Positions 8,720 through 18,031 of a stretch of 52,961 bases of DNA are shown here, in pieces. The notes beneath the pieces were generated by a model that worked only from the letters and a program-made list of their open reading frames with translations, did not search any database and was not told where the DNA came from. The stretch comes from Psychrobacter sp. Pi2-1 (GTDB lineage: Bacteria > Pseudomonadota > Gammaproteobacteria > Pseudomonadales > Moraxellaceae): NCBI RefSeq assembly GCF_904846645.1, contig NZ_CAJHBO010000019.1, positions 1 through 52,961 of the forward strand, written 5' to 3'. Every line of letters starts with the position of its first letter. Within the stretch, counting starts at the first letter, position 1. The position numbers were made by a program, and so were the translations under genes.

Positions 8720-9622
8720 CTAGGACTTTGGCACACGTAAACGCATGAGGCCTTCTTGTTGCACGGTAGCAACCAGTTTGCCATCTTGCCAAAACTGACC
8801 ATGATTCAAGCCTTTCGCATTAGACGTGGTATCACTCCACATGTCATACAGCATCCATTTATTCAAATCAAAATCACGATGGAAATGCATCGAGTGATCG
8901 ATACTGGCAGCTTGCAGACCACTGGTCATAAAGCTAACACCATGTGACATCAGCCCTGTGCCAACCAAATAAAAGTCTGACGAAAATGCCAATAGTGCTT
9001 GCTGAATAGCCACTGGCTGATTGCCCAATTCACGAATGCGTAGCCAGTTTGCTTGCTTAGGTTTCATTGGCTCTGGGCTAATCGGATTACGCGGCTTTAC
9101 TGGCTTAATCTCGACATGACGGCGGCGCATAAATCTTGCTTTTAGCGCTTCTGGCACTTTTCCGACATTCTCTTCTTTTAAATCTTGCTCTGTCAGCAAG
9201 TCTTCTGGCGGTGGATAGACAGGCATGTCTTCTTGATACTCAAGCCCATCTTCCATCGGTGAGAACGAGGCAATCATTGAAAATATCACTTGCTCAACAG
9301 GCGGCTTACCACGTACTTCTTTGTACTGGATAGCCGTGACTTCACGTGCAGACAAGCTACGACCATCACGCAATCGACGGACTTGGTATATCACCGGTTG
9401 GTTGATATCGCCACCACGCAAAAAATACCCATGCAGTGAGTGACAAGGTTTGTCTTTGTCTAATGTATGCGCCGCTGCCATAATTGCTTGAGCGAGCACC
9501 TGCCCACCAAATATACGACTGCCCACATAGTCATGGCTTTTACCCTCAAACACATCAGGGGTAACTTCAATAAGCGCGATAGTAGCCAGCAGCTCATCAA
9601 TCAGTTGTAGATTATCGGACAT
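8720..9622 (-). CDS. tesB: Acyl-CoA thioesterase II (TesB)
   Basis: This cytoplasmic double-hotdog thioesterase hydrolyses medium- and long-chain acyl-CoA to free fatty acid and CoA. Family segments are clear: GSRIFGGQVLAQA near 35-47, HSLHGYFLRGGD in the first hotdog, and the C-terminal IDHSMHFHRDF, DMWSDTT and GQFWQDGKLVATVQQEG, which carry the Asp/Thr/Gln catalytic set known from E. coli TesB. The start is set at the ATG at 9622 (MSDNLQ) because AAGGAAA lies about 10 bases upstream. A frame extending to 9649 would add nine unlikely residues and lose that site. The 300-residue length matches the family apart from a polar middle insertion (about 125-180). Confidence 0.93.
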   Translation of the reverse strand: MSDNLQLIDELLATIALIEVTPDVFEGKSHDYVGSRIFGGQVLAQAIMAAAHTLDKDKPCHSLHGYFLRGGDINQPVIYQVRRLRDGRSLSAREVTAIQYKEVRGKPPVEQVIFSMIASFSPMEDGLEYQEDMPVYPPPEDLLTEQDLKEENVGKVPEALKARFMRRRHVEIKPVKPRNPISPEPMKPKQANWLRIRELGNQPVAIQQALLAFSSDFYLVGTGLMSHGVSFMTSGLQAASIDHSMHFHRDFDLNKWMLYDMWSDTTSNAKGLNHGQFWQDGKLVATVQQEGLMRLRVPKS

Positions 9623-9874
9623 GACGATATGTTTCCTTATTTTTATCAAAAACGCTCAGCATCTGATGATATTGATGCCATATAGCCATCATATTTGAAT
9701 GTAAAATAATGCGAGATCACTGGTTAAGATCTGTCGAAGGAGATCTTAAAATAAACATACAGACATCGTTAGCGATGTTATCACCGAATATTTATTTTCT
9801 ATAGAAAAGGTAAACATCTTACCCAATATTGGTGGCTTTGACTAGTTGCTGTCAGCTTACTCATAAGTATTGCT

Positions 9875-9893
9875 TAGCTGTTTTTGCTAGACA
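9875..9893 (+). repeat. Short interspersed repeat, copy 2
   Basis: This is identical over 19 bases to 1053-1071 (tagctgtttttgctagaca), again intergenic and preceded by agtatt. Confidence 0.45.
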
Positions 9894-9933
9894 AATCGCA
9901 ACTAAAGAGCGAAGCAAGCAATCTCAACCATAA

Positions 9934-9965
9934 AAAAACGAGATGTATAATAACACCTCGTTTTT
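9934..9965 (-). terminator. Rho-independent terminator of rapA
   Basis: Read on the minus strand, aaaaacgaggtgt pairs with acatctcgttttt with one wobble and is followed by a T-run. It lies 18 bases after the rapA stop. Confidence 0.8.
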
Positions 9966-9982
9966 GAAAAATACGCTGATGT

Positions 9983-12871
9983 TTATGGCTTAACTGCTAC
10001 GAGTACGCGAATAGAGTCCGGTACTAATGACAAGTTACCAAGCGCTTGCTCACCTTGAGCTTTAAGCTGCTCTAGACGCTCAATCTCTTCAGGACGTACG
10101 TTTGGATTGATCGTTTGTAGATGTTTTAGACGCTTGATTTCGCGTGACCACTGCTGGCTAAAGCGTGTACTTGCTTGCTCACCAATTTCAGCGATCTGCT
10201 GACGAGCGATGTCTTCAGCTTCGTAATAACGCTGCTCAATCACATCGCCGCGTACTTTAATGACTTGGCGAGCACGGTTTTTATCCAATCGCTCAACGTG
10301 CGGCATAATCATCTCAGCACTGATACGAGCCGATAAGTCGCTGCCCTGCTCACTGATAAAGACACGGATATTTTGCGTGGACAAAGTCGCTGGCAGATTA
10401 AGCACTTTTGGCGCGATTGCTTCAACACGGAAGTTTACCTCTAGCAGTACCATACCTTGCGGAACCGCGGCACTTTTTAGCATAGCAACTGTCGTATTAC
10501 CAAAAGTGCTGGTACTCGCTAGCTCATAAATTGCCCGCATCAATGGATGCTCGTGAGTGATGAATTCGATATCTTCACGCTGAAGCGCTTGCTCACGCTC
10601 AAAGGTCAGGGTCATACCGTCTTCATCACCAAGTGGCAAACCATCAATATAGTCACTGATCTCGGTACTATCGATAGGCGCGATCACCCACGAGCCATCA
10701 CGTTGGATGTTGTGATCGATATTGGCAGATGCAAAGAAACGCTCAATGAAGTGCGGCAGCAAATTATTACCATCAAAGTCACGCATAGCATCAGCGATAC
10801 GACCAGCGACACGCGGACGGCATGAGTTGTACTCTAGCAGACGGTCACGACCAGCTTGTAGCTGTGCTTCTAGTCCCAAACGTGTCTGTAGCGCCTCGTC
10901 AATGATGTCTTGCAAGATGACATTATTTTCAGCGGTATCAGCACCCTCAAGCATTGGCTTAAGCTCTTGGATATATTGCTCTTGTACGCTTTGTGCGGTT
11001 GGCGATATCTGATTGAACATGTTCAGCGCATCGTTATACCACTGATACAGACGCTCTTGCGCTGTACCTTGCACATAAGGCACATGTAGCATGATTTGCT
11101 GCGTCTGACCGATACGATCTAGACGGCCGATACGCTGCTCTAACGTATCTGGGTTAGCAGGTAGATCCCATAGTATTAATTGGCTTGCAAACTGGAAGTT
11201 ACGACCTTCTGAACCAATCTCCGAACACAGTAGTATCTGTGCGCCTTCACTATCTGCAAAGAATGCAGCTGCTTGGTCACGCTCAAGCAAAGTCATCTGC
11301 TCAGTAAAGATAGCTGTCTTAATGCCTGCATGCAGACGCAATACCGCCTCTAAACTCTCTACCGTCGCACCACTACGAGCGATTAATAGGACTTTTTGAT
11401 GCTTAAGCTCACCGCGCAAAATATCAATCAACCAAGAAACACGCGGATCATCTTCTAGCCAACCACCGTCTGGTTGGTTTTCTTCGCCCCATAGCTGCTC
11501 ACGCAACTTACCATTGGTTTGATAGCTGTCTTTCCATGCCTCAGGTAGTGGCAGTGGATATGGCTGGCTACTACGGCCGTAGAAACCTTTGACACTCTCA
11601 CGAGTGTTACGGAACAAAATACGACCTGTACCATGACGATCTAACAGCTCGTTTAGCGCATGTGTACGCAGTTTTTCATCTTCATTGATTGAAGATAACT
11701 CTTCAATACTAATATCTAATAAACTACTTAAAGCAGCGATTTGGCCTTTATTCAATGGCTTTTCTTCTATTAAGACACCAGCAACTGCTGCTGTCTCTGC
11801 AAAAGCTTCTTGACCATCGATAAACTCATCTAAATCATCAAAGCGATCTGGATCCAGCAAACGCAGACGGGCAAAGTGGCTTTGCGCACCAAGCTGCTCT
11901 GGCGTTGCCGTCAATAACATCACGCCTGGCGTTTCTTCTGCGAAATCCGCAATCAGGTCATACTTATCATTGCCGCCCTGTGCTTCATCCCAATGCAGAT
12001 GATGCGCCTCATCAACAACTAATAAATCAAACCCTGCATCCATCGCTTGGTCGTATAAGTCTGGGTGGTCGAGCAACAGATCCATACCACCAATTATACA
12101 TTGCTCAGTGGCAAAGACGTTTTGTTCAGGATCGTGTTCTTTAATAGCCGCAGTACGCACTAGATCAAACAATGCGAAATTTAGATTAAAGCGACGACGC
12201 AGCTCAATCATCCATTGGTACTGCAAGCTGTCTGGCACCAAAATCAACACACGCTCAGCTTTGCCCGTCAGCAACTGCTGATGAATAATCATGCCTGCTT
12301 CGATAGTCTTACCAAGACCAACTTCATCAGCCAGTAGTACACGCGGCGCGATACGCTTACCGACTTCATGTGCGATATATAGCTGATGCTCGATGATATC
12401 AACACGCGCACCCATTAGACCTTTTAGTGGATGGCCTGCCAACGCTGACTGCATGCGCAAGATATCTTGACGCAGCTCATACCAGTCACCGCGCTCAATA
12501 CGGCCAGCAAGCAAACGCTCAAGCGGCTTGGCCAACGTGATATTGGCAGCAAGGCGGGTTTCCATGATGCCGCGCTCGTGCTCATCGACGCCATATTTCA
12601 GTACACCCATCACTTCATCAACAGCATTGACCGTATAGCTTTTGCCATCTTGATCGTAGATGCTATCGCCTACTTTAAACACCACGCGCGATAATGGCGC
12701 AGAGTTTTTGGCGTAGACGCGTGTCTCTTCACTTTGCGGAAATAAAATATGCACACATCGGTCGTCAACATCGATGACCACACCTAAGCCAAGCTCAGAC
12801 TCCGTATCAGATAAATAACGTTGACCAACGGCGAATTCAGTACTGTGCAATGAAGCAATAGAGATAGTCAT
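9983..12871 (-). CDS. rapA: RNA polymerase-associated ATPase RapA (HepA)
   Basis: This 962-residue Swi2/Snf2-family ATPase binds RNA polymerase and promotes its recycling; E. coli RapA has 968 residues. Tudor-like N-terminal domains occupy about residues 1-110. Walker A is in LLADEVGLGKTIEAG (about 180-194), motif II is DEAHHLHW (about 288), motif III is LLTATPEQLG, and motif VI QRIGRLDRIGQ is in the second helicase lobe. A long C-terminal region follows. The start at 12871 gives the expected TEFAVGQRYLSDTE opening but has no obvious ribosome site. It is monocistronic as far as can be seen. Confidence 0.95.
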   Translation of the reverse strand: MTISIASLHSTEFAVGQRYLSDTESELGLGVVIDVDDRCVHILFPQSEETRVYAKNSAPLSRVVFKVGDSIYDQDGKSYTVNAVDEVMGVLKYGVDEHERGIMETRLAANITLAKPLERLLAGRIERGDWYELRQDILRMQSALAGHPLKGLMGARVDIIEHQLYIAHEVGKRIAPRVLLADEVGLGKTIEAGMIIHQQLLTGKAERVLILVPDSLQYQWMIELRRRFNLNFALFDLVRTAAIKEHDPEQNVFATEQCIIGGMDLLLDHPDLYDQAMDAGFDLLVVDEAHHLHWDEAQGGNDKYDLIADFAEETPGVMLLTATPEQLGAQSHFARLRLLDPDRFDDLDEFIDGQEAFAETAAVAGVLIEEKPLNKGQIAALSSLLDISIEELSSINEDEKLRTHALNELLDRHGTGRILFRNTRESVKGFYGRSSQPYPLPLPEAWKDSYQTNGKLREQLWGEENQPDGGWLEDDPRVSWLIDILRGELKHQKVLLIARSGATVESLEAVLRLHAGIKTAIFTEQMTLLERDQAAAFFADSEGAQILLCSEIGSEGRNFQFASQLILWDLPANPDTLEQRIGRLDRIGQTQQIMLHVPYVQGTAQERLYQWYNDALNMFNQISPTAQSVQEQYIQELKPMLEGADTAENNVILQDIIDEALQTRLGLEAQLQAGRDRLLEYNSCRPRVAGRIADAMRDFDGNNLLPHFIERFFASANIDHNIQRDGSWVIAPIDSTEISDYIDGLPLGDEDGMTLTFEREQALQREDIEFITHEHPLMRAIYELASTSTFGNTTVAMLKSAAVPQGMVLLEVNFRVEAIAPKVLNLPATLSTQNIRVFISEQGSDLSARISAEMIMPHVERLDKNRARQVIKVRGDVIEQRYYEAEDIARQQIAEIGEQASTRFSQQWSREIKRLKHLQTINPNVRPEEIERLEQLKAQGEQALGNLSLVPDSIRVLVAVKP

Positions 12872-13306
12872 AAGGCGATGTCTTTTGTACTCAGATAATG
12901 AAATTTAGATAGCAATGGTAGATTGTCATAGCGGTAAGATTACAAAGAACATAAATCGTCAATAGACGCAAAATAAATGTCGTAATCTTAGTATAGCCAG
13001 CAGCTCAGTCACACCATTATATAACGTTAGCGGGTAGATGAGTGCGTTAAGTTGACTTTTCAAGAGGCAGCTTGCGATAGCTATGACTTTATAAGCTATT
13101 TAATCGATACTATGTTAGACAAATACGCGATTGTTAAATAATACAGATTGTCCTGCTTTATCAGCAGCTTATATCTATTCGATCGATATTTGGCCGATTC
13201 GTTTTTGACTAAAAATACCAACGTGCTACATTAAGCCGATAAGGATTCATGCGATAGCCATTTATTCGCTAATTATCTATAAGACAACAATAAGTAAGGA
13301 CTAGCC
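12872..13306. other. Divergent intergenic region, no gene seen
   Basis: This is 435 AT-rich bases between the divergent rapA and hydroxyacid dehydrogenase genes. No open frame worth calling, no tRNA and no strong hairpin were found. It must hold the promoters of both genes, but no clear -35/-10 pair stands out. Confidence 0.5.
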
Positions 13307-14254
13307 ATGCAAGCCGTTTTTTTAGATAAAGGTACGTTTTCTGAAGGTATTGACCTGCCAGCACCAATGGGTGTGAGCGATTACATCACTTATAACGACA
13401 CGCCAAAAGACACGGCTGTCATCATTGAGCGTTGCAAAGATGCTGACATTATTATCACTAATAAAGTGCAAATCGGTGCTGAGGTGATAAAGCAATTACC
13501 GAAACTTAAGCTGATCCAACTGACTGCCACTGGCATGAACAACGTCGATCAAGCCGCTTGCGATAAGCACGATGTTGCGCTGTTCAATGTCGCTGGTTAT
13601 GCGGTCAAAAGCGTTCCCGAACACACATTTATGCTCATGTTAAATGCAATGCGCGCAGGCATCCACTACCATCAAAAAGTTAATGATGGCACGTGGCTGG
13701 CAAACGGTAATTTTTGCCTGCTGGATATTCCGCTGATTGATTTGGAAGATAAGACGTTAGGTATTATCGGTATTGGCACCATCGGTAAGCGCGTAACCGA
13801 AATCGCTCGTGCCTTTGGCATGACTGTACTGTGGGCAGAGCACCAAGGACGTGAACCACGCAGCGACGACTATACCGCGTTTGATGAAGTGCTGGCGCGT
13901 GCGGATGTGATCAGTCTGCACTGTCCATTGAATGAACAAACTGAGCATCTTATTAATAAAGACACTCTGGCTAAAATGGACAAACAACCGCTCATCGTCA
14001 ACGTCGCCCGTGGCGGCATTGTTGATAGCCAAGCATTAACTGACGCGGTTAATAATGAGCAAATCATCGGCTATGCTAGCGATGTGTTTGAACAAGAACC
14101 GATCGCTGATAATGACCCACTGCTCAGTATCAGCGACCATCCGCGTGTTATCTTTAGTCCGCACAATGCATGGGGCAGCAAAAGCGCCCAGGAGACCTTG
14201 TGGCAGATGTTAAGCAAGCAAGTGGCTGATTTCATCGACAACCATCATCAATAA
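13307..14254 (+). CDS. D-2-hydroxyacid dehydrogenase (hydroxypyruvate/glycerate type)
   Basis: This 315-residue NAD(P)-dependent enzyme of the D-isomer 2-hydroxyacid dehydrogenase family interconverts 2-oxo acids and D-2-hydroxy acids. The Rossmann motif is GIIGIGTIGKRV near 149-160. The active-site Arg is in NVARGGIVD (about 230), and the catalytic His is in SPHNAWGS (about 283) at the usual distance from the Glu in FEQEPI. Similarity of the N-terminal KVQIGAEVI and TATGMNNVD region suggests the HprA/glycerate dehydrogenase branch, but the substrate is inferred. AAGGA lies upstream of the ATG. It converges on the flavoprotein gene with only 11 bases between them. Confidence 0.88.
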   Translation: MQAVFLDKGTFSEGIDLPAPMGVSDYITYNDTPKDTAVIIERCKDADIIITNKVQIGAEVIKQLPKLKLIQLTATGMNNVDQAACDKHDVALFNVAGYAVKSVPEHTFMLMLNAMRAGIHYHQKVNDGTWLANGNFCLLDIPLIDLEDKTLGIIGIGTIGKRVTEIARAFGMTVLWAEHQGREPRSDDYTAFDEVLARADVISLHCPLNEQTEHLINKDTLAKMDKQPLIVNVARGGIVDSQALTDAVNNEQIIGYASDVFEQEPIADNDPLLSISDHPRVIFSPHNAWGSKSAQETLWQMLSKQVADFIDNHHQ

Positions 14255-14265
14255 TTACCAAGACG

Positions 14266-15891
14266 CTAACGACTAAATCGTAACCAGTCATCTTTTATCT
14301 TGCGATACTTAAGCATAATTCGATCGCTTAGATAGTTATTGGTCACAAACCAAGGATAGCGATCGCCTTGCTTAGGTAGCTCGTCTTTGCCGCGTCTAAC
14401 ATAACCAGACGATAGCGAACCCATCACGGTATCTGCTTGAGCGCAGGCTGTCATATCCGCAGTCTGTGCTTGTGGCATGGCGACTTGATAATGGTTTTTA
14501 TGCATATACCCCAACAGCCTCACTACATATTGACAAGCCAAATCGATTTTTAGTGTCCATGAGGCATTGGTATAGCCAAACAGTGCAGCCATATTAGGTA
14601 TGCCTTCTATCATGACTGCCTTATAAGTCATACGCGTGCCGATATCGACGGCCTGACCGTCGATATATACCGCGGCCCCACCCAACATCTGTAGCTTTAA
14701 GCCAGTCGCAGTAACGATGATATCAGCGTCGAGATGCTGGCCAGATTGCAGCATAATTCCCGTTGCCGTAAAGTGGCTGATTTGATCGGTCACTACTGTT
14801 GCGCGTTTGTCCTGCAGGGCTTTGAATAAATCACCGTCAGGTACCGCACATACTCGTTGATCCCATGGATTATAGTCAGGCATAAAATGCTTGCTGTCGA
14901 CGTCGCTACCTTTTAACTCTTTTTTCACCCCACTTCTTAAGACTGCCTTCATCACCTTGGGTGCATGAGTCGCAACTTTGTACAGGCCTTGCTGCCTCAG
15001 CACATTACGCGCACGCAGTAGCGTATATGCCTGCTCTTTTGATAATGGTGAAAACTTGCCTGATAACCAGTCAATAGCATGGTCATCACCCGGCACGCTT
15101 GCCACATAGGTCGGCGTACGCTGCAGCATCGTGACATGACGCGCACACTGATTACTGTCTTTGTCTACTAGCGCAGGTAGCAATGTCATCGCTGTGGCAC
15201 CGCTACCAATAACGACGACTTTTTTATCATTATAATCTAGATTATTCCAGTGCTGTGGATGGACGATTTGACCGTGGAAATTCTCTTCTCCTTCAAAACG
15301 AGGGCGATAGCCTTGCTCATAATCATAATAACCAGTGGCACCTACGATAAACTTAGCAGTCTTAACAAAAATCTCACCGCTTGCATGGTTTTTAATAGTT
15401 GCTGACCACTGTTGTTCCTCACTAGACCATGATATCTGCTGAACTTCATGCTGATAATGGATATGTTTGGTCACCCCAAACTCGCGTGCCGTATCGGCGA
15501 TATAGCGTTTGATATCATCGCCTGCTGCAAGCATTCTATAATCAAGCCACGGCCTAAAATTATAGCCAAAGGTCAAGGCGTCAGAGTCAGAGCGAATCCC
15601 GGGATAGGTAAATAAATCCCATGTACCACCCAAATCAGCACGCTTTTCTAAGATAGCAAAGCGCTGTGGAGGTTTTTGCTTATTAGTCGATTTTGCCTGC
15701 TTTTGCTTTTTTGGAGCTTTATGACCGAATAGGCCTTTATGCTGCTGTTGCTGTAAACGGCAAGCCATACCAATACCTGCGATACCCGCACCGATAATCA
15801 ATACTTCATAGTCGGCTACTTTGTCCGTCTTTGACTTTTTACCTTTAAAGCGATTTTTGATAGCCTGTTTGGTAGTGGTGATATCAAGCAT
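14266..15891 (-). CDS. Flavin-containing monooxygenase, Baeyer-Villiger type
   Basis: This 541-residue FAD- and NADPH-dependent monooxygenase has two dinucleotide-binding motifs: GAGIAGIG (about 33-40) for FAD and VVIGSGATAM for NADPH. Between them the sequence FHGQIVHPQHWN fits the type I Baeyer-Villiger fingerprint F-x-G-x-x-x-H-x-x-x-W, with Asn in the last position where Pro or Asp is usual. The stretch GGTWDLFTYPGIRSDSD is typical of bacterial family members acting on ketones or long alkyl substrates. A basic N-terminal leader of about 25 residues precedes the FAD fold. AAGGATG precedes the ATG at 15891. The substrate cannot be read from sequence. Confidence 0.88.
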   Translation of the reverse strand: MLDITTTKQAIKNRFKGKKSKTDKVADYEVLIIGAGIAGIGMACRLQQQQHKGLFGHKAPKKQKQAKSTNKQKPPQRFAILEKRADLGGTWDLFTYPGIRSDSDALTFGYNFRPWLDYRMLAAGDDIKRYIADTAREFGVTKHIHYQHEVQQISWSSEEQQWSATIKNHASGEIFVKTAKFIVGATGYYDYEQGYRPRFEGEENFHGQIVHPQHWNNLDYNDKKVVVIGSGATAMTLLPALVDKDSNQCARHVTMLQRTPTYVASVPGDDHAIDWLSGKFSPLSKEQAYTLLRARNVLRQQGLYKVATHAPKVMKAVLRSGVKKELKGSDVDSKHFMPDYNPWDQRVCAVPDGDLFKALQDKRATVVTDQISHFTATGIMLQSGQHLDADIIVTATGLKLQMLGGAAVYIDGQAVDIGTRMTYKAVMIEGIPNMAALFGYTNASWTLKIDLACQYVVRLLGYMHKNHYQVAMPQAQTADMTACAQADTVMGSLSSGYVRRGKDELPKQGDRYPWFVTNNYLSDRIMLKYRKIKDDWLRFSR

Positions 15892-15985
15892 ACTTTCATC
15901 CTTGTATTTGCATGACTGGCATTTTATAGCTGGCTTTAGAGCCGTTTATCGCATCTATTAACAGTAAGCGGTAAAATCTAACGTT

Positions 15986-16699
15986 TTAAAATGGGCAGGG
16001 ACTCTCCCAGTCCATCCAAGCACCCAGTACTGGATGCTTTAAACGCAATTGCTGTGCATGTAAGTTGAGCCTCGGGGCTATCTCTAATGCCGTACCTTCA
16101 GCATAAATCGGATCGCCAATCATCACATGATCGACATGCACCATATGTACGCGTAGCTGATGGCTACGACCCGTGACTGGCTTTAGCATGACCCGAGTGA
16201 CTGCCTCGCCATTACAGGTTTCATGAGCCACAACTTCATACAACGTCAGTGCATGCTTTGACCAGTCGTGATCGACGATATGACGCGGTTTGGTACTTGG
16301 CTCATAGCGCACTGGCACCGATATCTCACCAGTTGCGCCGACTTGCTCCCACTCACCAAAGACACGCGCTTGGTACTTCTTTTGTGGTAAACGCTCGATG
16401 AATTGCTTACTGATATTGGTTTGCGCTGCTGCATTTTTTGCAAAAATAAGCAGTCCCGACGTGTCCATATCTAAACGATGAATCAGTTTGACAGCTGGAT
16501 TGGCACGCTCAAGACGAGCAAGCAGACTGACTTTGAGTGTTTTACCATCGACGCTTAATAGGCCTGCAGGTTTATCAACCACCCAAATGTCATCGTCTTC
16601 GTAAACCGTAATTTCTTGCGCAAATTTTTTGAAAAACTCAAGCGGATAAGCGCCTTCTTGGGCATTGAGGGCATTAACTTCTTCATCGGTAAAAGGCAT
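15986..16699 (-). CDS. rluA: RluA-type pseudouridine synthase
   Basis: This 237-residue enzyme converts uridine to pseudouridine in rRNA and/or tRNA. The family signature HRLDMDTSGLLIF contains the catalytic Asp near residue 100, and VVDKPAGLLSVDGK near 45-58 is the conserved N-terminal strand. There is no S4 domain, and the short length matches the dual-specificity RluA (23S U746 and tRNA U32) rather than RluC or RluD. C-terminal GRSHQLRVHM and GDPIYAEG are also conserved. It lies upstream of the flavoprotein gene on the same strand with a 94-base gap; no functional link is evident. Confidence 0.88.
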   Translation of the reverse strand: MPFTDEEVNALNAQEGAYPLEFFKKFAQEITVYEDDDIWVVDKPAGLLSVDGKTLKVSLLARLERANPAVKLIHRLDMDTSGLLIFAKNAAAQTNISKQFIERLPQKKYQARVFGEWEQVGATGEISVPVRYEPSTKPRHIVDHDWSKHALTLYEVVAHETCNGEAVTRVMLKPVTGRSHQLRVHMVHVDHVMIGDPIYAEGTALEIAPRLNLHAQQLRLKHPVLGAWMDWESPCPF

Positions 16700-17179
16700 A
16701 AATTTAACTACTTATGTAAATTGGTTTTAAGATAAGGATTTTTGGTGGTTAATCTTTTGGACATGATAGCTATATTTGGCACGATAGCCACTTTATGAGC
16801 AACGGTTATATGGACAAAAGGGCAAAACTTTGACTGATTTTTAACGTTATTAATATCGCTAGCTACTAATCACTAGCTACTATGTAAACGAGGTAAACAT
16901 AAGACTTCTACCTTGCTGGGATATATACTTTGATAAGGATAATCGTATTAAATAACAGATTAGACACTCTTGTGCTGCACCGTTTCGATTTATTGTGCTA
17001 ATACTAGTTGTTAAACAATTTAACCAGCCTGTATCTGTCAAATTAGGGCAAACATGTTAATATAATGGCACATTTTCACCCCTTCTAAACAATTCTTTGA
17101 CCACCAACTGATTTATTATTAAACCAATATATAGGTTGATGAGTGGTGATAGAAGTAATAAAACAAGAGAGATAAAATT
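16700..17179. other. Intergenic region between divergent rluA and trxA
   Basis: This holds 480 AT-rich bases with no convincing gene. A good -10 hexamer TATAAT for trxA sits at 17061-17066, but the bases 16-19 upstream give only a poor -35. The transcript would carry a 5' leader of about 105 bases. Confidence 0.45.
17061..17066 (+). promoter_or_regulatory. Probable -10 element of the trxA promoter
   Basis: TATAAT preceded by AT-rich DNA lies 114 bases before the trxA ATG. The -35 is weak (tgtcaa at a 19-base spacing), so this is tentative. Confidence 0.4.
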
Positions 17180-17506
17180 ATGTCAGACCTTATTGTACAT
17201 ACTACCGACACAGACTTTGATCAAGACGTACTACAATCAGACGTACCTGTATTAGTAGACTTCTGGGCGCCATGGTGTGGTCCTTGTAAAGCCATCGCTC
17301 CTATTTTAGAAGATCTAGCGACTGAGTACCAAGGTAAAGTTAAAATCGTGAAAGTAGACGTAGACAACAACCCACAAGCGGCTAGCCGTTTCGGCATTCG
17401 TAACATCCCAACACTATTTGTATTCAAAGATGGCGAAAAAGTTGATTCAGTAATGGGCCTACAACCAAAAGCTGAATTGGCTAAAGTACTAGACAAGCAT
17501 TTATAA
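17180..17506 (+). CDS. trxA: Thioredoxin TrxA
   Basis: This 108-residue cytoplasmic thioredoxin has the classic active site WCGPC at residues 32-36 in the conserved [10 protein letters not shown] context, the buried Asp27, and the cis-Pro in RNIPTLFVF near residue 76. It reduces protein disulfides using electrons from thioredoxin reductase. Length and all key residues match E. coli TrxA. AAGAGAGATA supplies the ribosome site. A hairpin at 17560-17590 ends its transcript, and rho follows from its own promoter, the trxA-rho order common in gammaproteobacteria. Confidence 0.97.
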   Translation: MSDLIVHTTDTDFDQDVLQSDVPVLVDFWAPWCGPCKAIAPILEDLATEYQGKVKIVKVDVDNNPQAASRFGIRNIPTLFVFKDGEKVDSVMGLQPKAELAKVLDKHL

Positions 17507-17559
17507 GTTAAATTTGCTCGCTCTAGGTTACCTTGAGCGGGTAAAATAGAATAACCGAG

Positions 17560-17590
17560 AAAGCCATTATCTGACTAAGATAGTGGCTTT
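17560..17590 (+). terminator. Rho-independent terminator of trxA
   Basis: aaagccattatct pairs with agatagtggcttt (one wobble pair) around gacta, followed by TTT. It lies 53 bases after the trxA stop. Confidence 0.85.
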
Positions 17591-17645
17591 TTTGCTTGTT
17601 TTTTGTGCAAAAAACTCGATAATGTGACTTTTTTGGCAAAATTTA

Positions 17646-17675
17646 TTGACAACGCTATTGTGAAGACCGTATAGT
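17646..17675 (+). promoter_or_regulatory. Strong sigma-70-type promoter for rho
   Basis: A perfect -35 TTGACA (17646-17651) is followed after 18 bases by TATAGT (17670-17675). Transcription would start near 17682, leaving a leader of about 350 bases before the rho ATG. Confidence 0.7.
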
Positions 17676-17682
17676 CTGCTGA

Positions 17683-18031
17683 CAAGAGAAAACCAACTGT
17701 TTTCCTAAGTATCTTGTCGCTATTCTCCTCGTGTTTATCAACAAAAACACAATCGTCATTATAAACACCATTGCTGAACAAAATGACTAAACGCAATTAC
17801 TGATATTGAGTTTTTGACGCAGACTCTTATGTAGCCTTTATTATCCCTATTTCTTATTACCTTGCATCCAATGATGGCAGTGCGTACATAAGCAGACATA
17901 TAAAACCAGAACTACATAAACTACAGCGCTGTGCACACACCCATATCATCATATTACCGTTGTTTTAATCACTGTCGTGACTTGTGCTGCTAATGGCATC
18001 TCTCATCTGATCAATTGCTAATGACCTATCT
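17683..18031 (+). promoter_or_regulatory. Long 5' leader of rho, candidate autoregulatory region
   Basis: About 350 bases lie between the promoter and the rho start. The segment 17900-17970 is poor in G and has many C-rich, unstructured stretches (cacacacccatatcatcat), the kind of sequence Rho binds. In E. coli, Rho terminates transcription in its own leader; the same is inferred here. The rho start has no clear ribosome site. Confidence 0.45.

Larger units (their letters stand above)
9650..9982. other. Intergenic region with repeat and terminator
   Basis: No gene is seen between the tesB start and the rapA end. It holds a 9-bp inverted repeat (ttaagatct / agatcttaa, 9724-9749) without a T-tract, the second copy of the 19-base interspersed repeat (9875-9893), and the rapA terminator at 9934-9965. 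Confidence 0.6.

Noticed and set aside
9724..9749. 9-bp inverted repeat ttaagatct / agatcttaa as a terminator or operator
   Set aside because: It has no T-run on either strand and no nearby promoter; recorded only as part of the intergenic note.
17575..17796. 73-residue minus-strand open frame in the rho leader
   Set aside because: It overlaps the trxA terminator and the rho promoter, has no ribosome site, and its sequence follows from AT-rich leader DNA; it is more likely chance.
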